DNA of 64,000 nucleotides, from positions 1,922,001 to 1,986,000 of the forward strand of contig NC_012861.1 in NCBI RefSeq assembly GCF_000026945.1, given 5' to 3'. Source of the DNA: Candida dubliniensis CD36 (taxonomy: Eukaryota; Ascomycota; Pichiomycetes; Serinales; Debaryomycetaceae). The notes beneath the pieces were generated by a model. It saw nothing but the letters and a program-made list of their open reading frames with translations. It ran no database searches and was not told the DNA's origin. Shown one piece after another: positions 20,755 through 31,377 of this stretch (positions within the stretch are counted from its first letter, which is position 1; each line of letters starts with the position of its first letter). Made by a program: the position numbers and the translations under genes.

Positions 20755-23700
20755 CTTTCTCTCTAATAACAATTCTCTTCTTTATGTGCGATTTACCAAC
20801 AAACGTAATTATTCTTTCAAATGATTCTCTGTCGTGTGATAGTACCAAATATAGCATATTTAAAAGATAGCTATCCACTACACGACAACAACTATCTTCA
20901 ATCTAACACAACTAAATCGTCAACAACCAAAATTATTGCTCATGCAATCTGTAAACAATCAGCCTTAAAAAGTACTTATACCAAACCACGCAAGACTGGC
21001 CATCATTTTTCTCTTTAACTCAATGTAAATCCAAAAGATCAAACTGAAGCTCAAAACTGATAATTTCCTTGAACAAACTACTCACCAAAACCGACTTAAT
21101 AGCTTGTAGTGTCAACAAAGGTTGCCAGATTGTCACAATTATAATTCTATCACTTGCTTTAGCTACCTCCCTTGATTAACTCTACTCGCACGATTAGCAA
21201 ATCTCGTGAAAAGAAATATCCAAACACAGTTCTTAGACCCAATAACTCCAGTCACCATACATAGAATAAATTTGACACACTGATATCGCAGAATGTCACC
21301 TAAGTAACCATGTAACAAATTCTAAGCACTCTCTCTAATGCTGAACCAAAAATAGAATGCCCTGTCATATCCTCCTTTAAGGACTATCGCCCCCATAGAG
21401 GATTCAACCTTCAGCACAAACATCCACCCTTACTTTTTAACGTGGTAACCAAAAAAATGGCATGAGCCATTTTAACCAATTCTTTACCAAACTAATTCTG
21501 GTAAATTCAAAGCCAATACCCATAACTTCAAGTCCTTAGGATTCCTAAAGAAGACCCATATAACAAATTCACAGTCCTTGTACGCATTTACACTAGTATT
21601 TAATAATTAATTGCAATCTAAACATCGGCTTCGAACCTATTTCCAAAACCTCTACTCATCTGCTCTACTAGAAAATAACCAGTATGATTGAACATAATGC
21701 AATCGTAATCCATTTATACCCCCGAATTAACAAGTGCGCCCCTCCTCCCATAAGTCGTCATTGCAACATAAATGTATGTCTTGTCTCAAAACATTTCCTC
21801 TTCCTGTTCAGCCGTAAAATCCTAAATCCACATTCTTATGAGAGCCTGACTATTCATCAATCTGGTAAACGAAAGCACCTGCACTGACTACCTAAATATA
21901 CTCACTCTAGTCATCATAATCAAATACAGGACTTCTCAACATTGACCTACACAAACTACAAAACCTGTTACAGGATACCAGAGATTGCGTTAAAAACTCT
22001 TGCCACATTCCACAATTCTAAACTTCCGAATTTTTAGCTTTCCATTGTATCAAGTTACAATCTTAATTTCACCCACTTGAAGTACTTTAAAATTATACCT
22101 ATTTTGAGTTCAGCAATTCCTTAGGATGAAACTTTGGTTGATAGTCTTGAAATCAAATATAGTATCTATAGTATCAATGCCTTGAACAAAAAGGTATCAG
22201 ACCATCTGGCAAAACCACCATTCTTCGCCCAAAGAGTTTGCTTCTCATCCAACTTTATTGCCAAACTATCTTTATACGCTCAGAAGCAATTAAAGCTATT
22301 AAACTAGTGGAGCACCAATCATTTCATTACTCGACTATGTGGTAACTGAATAATATCACTCGGTACTTAGTAACATTGACTACTGTACACTGCATTCTCC
22401 CGGAAAACATATTTCAAGGTATTCGATCTATATGTTTTATGGGAAAAAATTTCCTTAAGTTTGTCTTTCCTGTTCAATGTACCAAGAACAACATTAAATT
22501 AATTCTACCTGTTCTGAAATGTGGGAGCCACTCAAAGTCAGGACCTAGCTTAGTTAGATGTTCTATGTCTAAATCGAAGAAGTATGTAAACAAGCTTCTG
22601 CTGGAGACTTATTTTTCAAAAGCTACATCTATTTTCAATGCACTCCGAGACTGATTAGAATAACTACATTCATCCGGATACACCTTGGCGTATACTCAAA
22701 ACGTCAAACGGTTTGTAACATTTAGCAGTTAAAGGTTGATCCTCCAAACAGCAGAATGCAAATACATCATATGTAAGCGCTAAATTTTTTATTCAAGTGG
22801 ATAAAGTATATTGATGTTGTTCTGAGAACTACAATGTTTAGTTTGCAATTAAGTGAGTTAGGTTTCTATTTGTATATGTTTGAGTATGCTGCTGGCTGTT
22901 TCAGAGCAATTCAGAGACTTAGAATACTATATACAACTACACTTCTTGTCTCTCCCCATGCCAGTGAATATCTGTATCAAAGGGTTACATAATATGCATC
23001 CTTCTACCTATGCATCTGGTGGATACTTTGGGTTATTCATACAATTTCAGTATGAAAAAATGCATTTGTATTATTACCTCAATTAGCTTCACAGCCAGTA
23101 ATCAAGTCCTCTATAGGCGTAACACAAGATTTCGGTATTACTGGCGATATTCTGTTGAATAGCTGCAGACAAACCTTTGATCTGTTTTGTAGGATGGACA
23201 GGAAAAGTATGTGTCAATTGGTCATCTACCAATTATTTCCATTTCATGGTAAGGTGATGTGCCAGTGCGAATTTGTTAAGGCAGGTAATCTAACTGGTTG
23301 GTAGATTTCTATGTCCAGGAGAAACATGTGTAATACTTGGTGCAACTGGAGAGCTAGTACATCGGAGGAAATTGCTTGTTGACTCTCCAAATGTGTACCA
23401 ACTTTAAGTAGGTAGCGATTTACATTTCATTCTTATTTGTTCTATTCTTTAGAAGAGAAGAAATTCTATGATTCGGCAGTACAATATAACGAAAGAGGTT
23501 GATTATGTCTACTTACAATTATTCATATGATTTTTGAGTATTTGAGACTTCGATTTCATCAGTTCAATTGATGGGGTTGTTCTGGCGCAACACAAATTAA
23601 GGAAACGTATGTCTGATTCCTTTTTGCTTAGAATTCAATTCCATGCCAGCCTATACTATTCTTCGAGGCAGTGTTACCTCTTGGGTAATTTTAAGAATAT

Positions 23701-25217
23701 TATGTATTGGGGTTTGGTTTCACATTTTGTAGGATAGTTTCAATCTATTTGGCAATAATGCAAAAAGCTATGCCAGTTTAGTCTTGTCTTGATCTGTTAA
23801 CAGACTATCTTGTAGTATTGGTTGGATTAACTAGGTTGAGTTTTTGGGGTTGGAAGTAATTCAAGAAGCAAGTGTTGATTGTAACTAGTTTTCTGATTTA
23901 TGTTTGAAACCTCAAGGCACCAGTATGTAATTGTGGAATATGAATTCAAGCTTTAGCTTGGTTAGTGAGCTGAGTTATAGTCTATTTATTCAGAATTGTG
24001 GTACGAACCTTTGTATTTTGTAATTTATCCCCGAGTGCAGCTAGTGTTGTTTAATTTTGATATAGTTGTAGCTGAAGTTGGCATACTGAGGTTTAGCATT
24101 TATAGAGAAGGTTGTTGATATTGTGAGAAGGTTGAAGTATTTAGTGCAGATATTATTTGTATTTTTGATGGTTTAGTAACTTAGTGGTGTTGCTTATATT
24201 TGGATTGTTAATTGGAAATGAAACGGTCGTGAAGGCAGGTGTATACTAGGTTTTGAAGAATTGCATATTTCCAGGGGACTTTGTCACTAATATTCTATGA
24301 TGTGTACCTTGGTGGTATGTGGTGTTTTACGTTGAGTCGAGTGTAAACTTTGGTAGCCAGTGATATCAGAGTTAATGGTTTCCATATTTAGGTTTGTTAC
24401 TCCAAGTTGCTATCATTATAGTGTATAAGATCATAGCTCGGGATTATGAGGGCTGTTTTGAAATTAGGTATGAATAAGAGGCAAGAGACTAAAGAATATG
24501 GCAAGTTGCGAGGGTATCAAGCTGGTTTAGAGACGGTTATTTTATCAGGAATTTAATTTTTGGTGTGGTAGGTGGATGAACAATGTGGTTAGGGAACCGA
24601 AAAAATTTGAAGAATAATGAAATTTTTAGTTGTTATTAGAATGGTACAAGAGATATAAGAATTTCGAGAGGACTTGGTTCGTGCTGGGATTGTTTCCTTG
24701 ATGAGGATACAGGTGTGACTCGTATTTTTGTGGAGGGTTTGGGATATTAATCGAAGGTCGTTGCATATTAGAAGGGCGGAATTATAAAAAAGGTTGAAGG
24801 AATGTGAAAACAGAGCTTGTATAAAAATGTATTGGAGCGGGAAATGCACTATTGAAGTGCTGGGAGTTTTATTTGGGTACGGCCTGAAGGACTGGAGCCT
24901 AAGAAAGTATGGCTTGCTGGCTGGAAGGGTTGGTGTAGATAAGCTTGGAATTGGAAAATTAAATTCTTGAAGCATGTGTATATCGAGATAAATGAGCCTA
25001 GTGCCAGATACTACCACTTGTGAAGTCATCAGAGAATAGTGATGTTGGTACAAAGCGGGTGATAAGGAGAGGTTAAGCCACTAGGAATATTACATTTGAG
25101 TTAAGAGCCAAGATTACTACTTTCTCTAAAACTTGTATATATATATAGTATGGTTTTATTGATAGCCAGTACTGAAATTTCCATGTTATTGCTTGCCCAT
25201 TTCGTTTTATTAAAATG
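20755..25217. other. Gene-free region with strand-skew switch: probable regional centromere (CEN2)
   Basis: About 4.5 kb with no convincing gene. The + strand is C-rich on the left and G-rich on the right. Counts made by eye: 20881-20940 has C 17, G 3; 21361-21420 has C 20, G 8; 24121-24240 has G 34, C 6. The change falls at about 22.5-23.1 kb. A C-to-G switch along one strand is the pattern left by a fixed, early replication origin, and C. albicans centromeres are reported to be their chromosomes' earliest-replicating sites with such a skew switch. Size (3 kb cores in 4 kb or larger ORF-free DNA), position between RPL3 and a zinc-cluster gene, and lack of repeats all fit CEN2 as I remember it. 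No kinetochore data can be seen from sequence. Confidence 0.7.
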
Positions 25218-28200
25218 CTAGACACATTTAGCTATTTCCTTTTGCGCCAACTCAAAGTTTTCAAGTCCCTGTTTAATTGTTCTAATATCATCAAAGGCTT
25301 TACTCTCACGTCCAAATATTTCAAAAACACATGCTAAGGCATGTTCAATATTATAATCGTATAAGAACATACCTCTGTCGTAGTCAAAATCATCTAATTC
25401 GTTTGTATCTTGCACACCTTTATTTTTGGTCATTCTGATACGGTCATAACTAGTATAAGTGTCATTATTTTCAGTGTCTTTCTTTTGGTAAGTGGCCCTA
25501 AATTTGATAATCCTCACTTTCTGATCATGATTCTCCTTCTCTATTGTTCTCTTAAAGCTTTCATAGTGGTCATCATTCTTACTGTTATTATAGAGCATCC
25601 TCATCAATGGATAATTGGAAACGTTAATAATATTGTTAACATTGAAACTGGTAATCATTACTTCTTGCAAATCTGATTTTTCGGTTTTGAAACGGACAAC
25701 ATTATTATATTCATTGAATGGTTCAACTTTTTCCATGTATTTGAAATGCAGAAATGGGTGTGGCTTTATACCCAGATAATTCAACAATAGCTTCCGCCTA
25801 GTTGTGAAAAAGTTAATTATTCGGAGCAATTTCTTGCTTAATTGGGATAAAAATTGATACTGCTCATAACTGTGCAAGTCCGAAGGCGAGAATCTATAAA
25901 TCAGATTATCAAAATCGGTCCTTCCGAATATCATGTTCCAAGGATCCACCAAAAAGACTCCTCGAATAGAGGGGAAAACTGCAGCTAGAGCCACTGCAAT
26001 AGCGGCATAAAAAAGGTAGTATGTCCTTTTCAAAGGAGTCATTGTTTTACCAACCGACAAAGCATACCCAGGGACAACGTTGAACCAATTAACCACAATT
26101 GAAAATAATTCAGCAGGACTGAAAAACTGTATCCCCCTTTCAGCTTGCGCTGGTGGAATGTCATATTTCTTTTTGTGATCGTTGTCTAACTTCACCATTC
26201 TTGGATAAATGATTTCAATAAGCTGTTGCAAAAAAATCTCCAAATCAACAAATGATTTCAATATGTACCCGTTATTTTTCGTGGTTAATTCCTGGTTAAA
26301 GAGAATGAATCTTTTGAAATATCTAAAATCTTCAAAGAGCTCTTCAATAACACTGAATTTATAATCAGGAGCAGTACATGCCACCGTGTGCCATTTGATT
26401 GAATGAATTATGAATGACAATGTAGGGTTAACTTGTGTTGTCGATTGGTATTGATTTAAACAGTTCCATAATAGTGATGCTGATCCTGTTAAAATTAGGT
26501 TTTCCGCCTTTAAAGTACTGCTTCTGTGTATGAATAATGACCAATTTGCAAACCACAGTAATATTGTACTATTTTCTATGGAGTCGTTTGCCATAGATTC
26601 CCTCAAATCTTTAATTAATGTCCCGTAATAGATGTACGATTTTTTGAGTAATATATCTTGGACGCGCTCGTTGAAACAAGTTTCATTACTTCCGGAATGA
26701 ACGGCCTTGATACATGCTTTCAAAATAACATTCAAAGAACGATCCATAAAGAATGAAAAAAAGGAATAGCGAGAACTCACTGCACCATTAAACATGGTGT
26801 TCCAGAGAAGTTTGTTGTCTGCCATAGTCCAACTAATGGTAGGTACTAACATTTTATTTTCAAATGCTTGGTGTCGGTGATTTAGCTGTATTTCGCTACG
26901 ATATGGATACTCAGTGGGATTTAACAATTTAAATGAAATAGGGCTATTTCTAGCATTAGGTAATGGCTTGCCGATATTTCCAGAAATCGTGTCTCCGATA
27001 CTACCATTAGGGACCAAATCATTATTTCTACCAATTCCATTATCATCGTTGGTGATTACTATACCAAAATGTTCAGCAAATATGTGCCTTGTACTTCCAA
27101 ACCCGTCACTAGATTGAGATTCATACCCCGTATCAAATTCAGAAAGTGGGTCAATTGGAGTATTATTGTTGTATTGGAAAGGTTTTTGACTGTTATCATG
27201 GTGGTGCTGGTGCTGATGGTTGTTGTTGTTTTTAGACTGTTGAGAAGGGGATTGGTGACTGACACGGTTTTGCTGTTGCGGGTCGATCAGATAATCTTCG
27301 TTATTTGGGGTCTGTTTATTGTAAGTCGAAGAGTCTGAAGAATAAGTAGGCAAATGCAAACCATTGCGTCCAAGGGATATTTTTCTAACTGAATCTTTAT
27401 AAAGAGCAATTTTCAAATCTGATTTTGAACCTGGAACTTCTATGGAATAATCAATTTTGTCCTTGGGAACAGTCTCAAAAATGTTCGGGGGAGTTATTGA
27501 GTTTTCTGCATTCGGTATTGTGGGAGGTTTGAAATTTGGTATTAGTTCATTGATATAATTTGGGGTTGTTGACAAAGGTGAGGAGTACAATGATGTTGAG
27601 TTACTATGGTATTGAGGACCCAGTGTTGTCACAGGCATTGAAAACCCAGTATTATTGTCTATAAACTGAGCCTGGTCGTTTAAATGTAATGGCACGGGAG
27701 TATGACTGTAAGGTGTAGGATTGTCATGATTAAATATATCATTATTACTTTGCAATGGATGTTGTTCAGTAGTATTTTGGTAAGGATGTGGTACTGATAG
27801 AAACGATGGAGCTGGTGGTAGCAACTGTTGCGGCAACGTTGGTAACAGTGGTTGTAATGGTGGTAGTAATGACGGTATTGGTGGCTGTGGTGGTGGTGGT
27901 GGTGGCTGTTGTAGCTGTTGTGGTAATGGTTGGAGGAACTGCTGTGGTGTTCCTGGTGGGATAATATCTAACACTCTTTGCTCTTGTAATAATCGCTTGT
28001 TGTTTTTATTTCTAATTATCTGTAATTTGTGTTCAGGGAAATCTAGATAACCACATCTATAGTTTTTTTTAATACAATTATGGCAAGAAGGTAGCTCTTC
28101 TGTACACTTTATTCTTTTGCTTTTGCAATTGGGGCAACCTGGATTATGTTAGTATTAGAATTATAAATGCAATTTGAATAAAAAAATCTTCACTAAAGCA

Positions 28201-28417
28201 TTCGAAACACAAACATTATTGATTTTCTAGATTGATCACTAGTGGTTGATATCATTGAAAATGTTAATAAGTTTTTGCTGTTGTTTGCCTTTTTTTATTT
28301 TTTTTTTCTTAAGCCGTAATGCCTTGCCAAGTTTCTTGACTTCTGCAAAAAAAGTTTTAGGAACTACATACCATCTCTTGAGTTTGTATGGCTTCTTCTG
28401 GTTTTCCTTTCTTTCAT
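25218..28417 (-). CDS. Zn(II)2Cys6 transcription factor, two exons
   Basis: Coding exons on the minus strand: exon 1 28417-28372 (46 bases), exon 2 28138-25218, joined across an intron; 988 codons in all. Exon 1 starts at ATG 28417 and gives MKERKTRRSHTNSRD. The junction supplies Gly, then the zinc cluster begins in exon 2: GCPNCKSKRIKCTEELPSC followed by HNCIKKNYRC, i.e. C-X2-C-X6-C-X6-C-X2-C-X6-C, with a GYLDFPEHKLQ linker. Without exon 1 the longest simple open frame appears to start at a GTG (27974) and loses the whole DNA-binding domain. A Pro/Gln/Leu-rich stretch, a disordered middle and a helical fungal-type regulatory region follow. The target is unknown. It is probably the right flanking gene of the centromere. 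Confidence 0.85.
28139..28371 (-). other. Spliceosomal intron in the zinc-cluster gene
   Basis: 233 bases. On the minus strand the donor is GTATGT (28371-28366), the branch point is a perfect TACTAAC (28154-28148) and the acceptor is CAG just before exon 2 at 28138. The splice restores a Gly codon (G|GT) directly in front of the first zinc-binding Cys. All three yeast splice signals are present. Confidence 0.88.
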
Positions 28418-31377
28418 AATCACTAGTAATGGTACAAGTATAATTTAGGAGGGGGGATAAAATAAAATGGGGAGGTTAATATGATTTGGGTTATAAGTAT
28501 GATGATAAATAAAACTGTGTTCTTCGTGGAAATGTTTTGTTTTTATGGAGATTTTCGCTGGTTGAGATTTTTTTTTTTTTTTTGTTGTTGTTGTTGTTGT
28601 TGTTTTTATATATTTGATAATAATTTTCTACTTTCTATCCTTTTGTATTAATAGCAAGAATTCAATAACATTATCATCAAATTTAACAATAAAATCTTCT
28701 AAATAAATAAATTAAAAGACAACAATCATTTTTACTAAAAAAGAAAAAAAAAAAAAAAAAAGAAAGAAATGGATTAAATGCAAGTCGGATTAAAATTTAG
28801 TGTCATCTATTAAGAAATGAAATAGTTGCCGTGGGTAGCACCAATGGTAGTTAGTGTTAACAGTGGTGATGAAAACATGACCGTTTATTGTATTAACTCC
28901 TCGTTAGACAGTATTTCTTGATTTCTGGTCTTATCCTCAAGTTCTGCCACTCCCTTTCCCTTAAAATAGTAATATTGCTTTTTTTTTTTTTTGTTTTTGA
29001 GTATAAACGAAAACCATCAACTACTAGAAACCACAAATGTGGAGCCACCACCTTTATGTTGAAGAATGTGACAAAGTTGAAACGAGAGAAGAAAAGGTGA
29101 AATTCGTCTCGAACGTATTCCATGGTGAACTTCTCTTGATTTACAATAAATGATTCTTTTGTGGATGTTCTTTTGTTTATAAGCACAATTACACAAGGTT
29201 GCTTACATTTCTTGAATGCCTACATTAGTTTGATAACTTTATTGTCATTTGAGTTAAAGTTGGACTAAAGTCGTTTGCTGAAAGTTAAATCTACAGACCT
29301 ATTCTTTTGGTTGCTTGAAATGAGGATTATTTATCAAGTGCTGAAGCTTATAGAAGTAGTGATAGTTTGTTGATAATAACTAAAAAGGAGGAATAGTGTT
29401 ATCGCTTATAGAACAATTTCAAAGTATACGATAGCTCTGAAAATCCTATGGCGGATAGTTCTTTTTTCTTTTTTCTATAATTAATTCATTATTTCTACAT
29501 AATTGGTTTCAAGCGAATTGGAAGTAGATTTCTCCATTGTCCCCAAATTTCAATTTAATTAAACAATCTAATTTTGCAAAGAAAACATTTGAAATTTCAA
29601 ATAAATTATCAAATAGATCAAAATGTTTATTGCTTTGAATTTCTTTTTGTCTCTCTTTTTATTTTTGGCAGAGAAGGAGAGAGAGAGGTATCATTTGCTT
29701 TAACTGTGATTGTATTAAGGAATTGGTTATGATATTTATAAACTACCAAAGTGAAAAAGAGTATACACTAAGATTGTTAAATGGCAATCATGTTACATAA
29801 TGTTTCTGTTGGGTAGCATTTGTTGTTGGTAATTCAAATTGACATAAAAAGAAACCAAACAAGAAATATCACTCGTTAACTTTTAAAGAATTAACTTTTC
29901 GTATTTAAACAGTTATAATCAGAAGCCATGAACTTTGTCCATGTAGTTTACAGGGAAAACCAGATTTAATCTTACCCCCCGCAACGGAGCTTTTCGATTA
30001 TTAGCTCTTCTGTGCTTTCTTTCTTTTCGTTTATTAGTATAGGCTGATACTTTTTAGTTGTAAACAAAGTTGGTTTGAACATGCTATGCAAATTAAAAAT
30101 AGATTATTAGTCTCTAAGTATTGAATTTATCCCTTTTAATGTGTGTATGTATATATGAAAATTAAGAGTAAGTTAGCCGTTTTATTGCTTATTCTTTACT
30201 TGAGCTTTTTTTTTTGATTTTTTCCGTCAAAGTTGGTAGTTTTTCCAGTCCAATTATTATTATTTGCTCATAACCTAAACGTTACTCCTTAGTACTTTTC
30301 TGTCTTTCTATACTTTTTTTTTTATTCTAAATATTTAAGTAGGTTTGAATTTCCCTTTAAATTCCTACTACCACTCCACTAATTGGATTAGCTTATAGTG
30401 GACTCTTCAAAGTAAATGGTAGCAAGCAAATCAAGAGTTTAATCACCCCACTACTTACTATATATATAACAATTGTGTTGAATGTGTCAAAGTGACAAGA
30501 AAAAGTACTTTTGCATTTTCTTGTTTTTCCGTAATTAAGAGGATTCTTTTCATGGAACAGACCAAGAAAATTTTATGAAGTTTATCCTTTGACGTTTTTA
30601 AATCCTTTCAGATGTTCAATTTTTTTTTTTTTTTTTATGTTTTTGTTGGGTAATGGTTTCTTTCTTGTTTCTCATTGATCTGGTTAATCAACTAAAAATA
30701 GAAGTTATTTCATTTTCTTGAGGTTACTAGACGATATAAAGTGGTAACACAGCACCAGCTATCAAACACCATTGTCAGAATGGTTATATTCAATTTGTTG
30801 TGAATGGACAAGACATAATACTAAGCAAGTACTCAGAAAAGAAATGATAGATGAAATGACGGGCACAGCGATTACAGCAAAGCACCAACAACAACAACCC
30901 CACTTTCTCATTATCATGTTTGTATGTGTCTATGCGGCCTCATCATAAAATTAGACACATGTCACAAAACCAATTTACTAGTCCACCTTCTGCTATTACT
31001 AAAAATTGGCCGTAGTAGCAACTTACTAGAGTATTCTCTCATCTGCATGTGCAATTAATGTCTAATTAAACCAATAGTCTCATTCGGCACTTCTACACCA
31101 AAATCGTTCGATTATTTTTGCTAATTACAGCTCTAATTATAACCAATATTCTGACTGGCCCCAAGTTCAGGAGAACAGGTTGCAGATGAGACAAAAGGTA
31201 GCGTTATATCTTGAAACGATTAGAATTTCATATTTTCTTTGTCTCACGGCTTCAAATGTGTATTTGATTTTCTATATCCTATCGACCCTACAAAGCCCAA
31301 AAATCACTTTAGCTATCTAACCTGAGCAAATAGCCTATCATTATACTCTTCTTGTTTTTCTATTTTGTTTTTGTTTT
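28418..31377. other. 3 kb gene-free region upstream of the zinc-cluster gene
   Basis: No gene is supported. It should be the promoter and 5' leader of the zinc-cluster factor (left) and the 3' flank of PMS1 (right). It holds a TTG trinucleotide run at 28582-28602, several T and A tracts (28748-28762, 30620-30635) and a TATA-like tatatatataac near 30460. The length again resembles that of regulated Candida transcription-factor genes. Confidence 0.5.
28582..28602 (+). repeat. TTG trinucleotide repeat
   Basis: Seven TTG units following a long T tract in the promoter region of the zinc-cluster gene. Likely variable in length. Confidence 0.75.

Noticed and set aside
20821..21018. 65-codon frame after the LTR-like block, possible pol remnant
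   Set aside because: I compared it with the usual end of Ty1/copia RNase H and saw no convincing match.
22376..22654. 92-codon + strand frame at the skew switch
   Set aside because: Short, no recognisable features, and within the centromere-like DNA; not enough to call a gene.
24589..25053. 154-codon open frame on the minus strand in the gene-free region
   Set aside because: No domain or conserved pattern. The G-rich + strand there makes stop codons rare on the minus strand, so it is a composition artefact of the skew.
20755..25217. Inverted pair of retroelements as an explanation of the skew switch
   Set aside because: I compared parts of the two arms as reverse complements and found no visible similarity, though I could not do this exhaustively.
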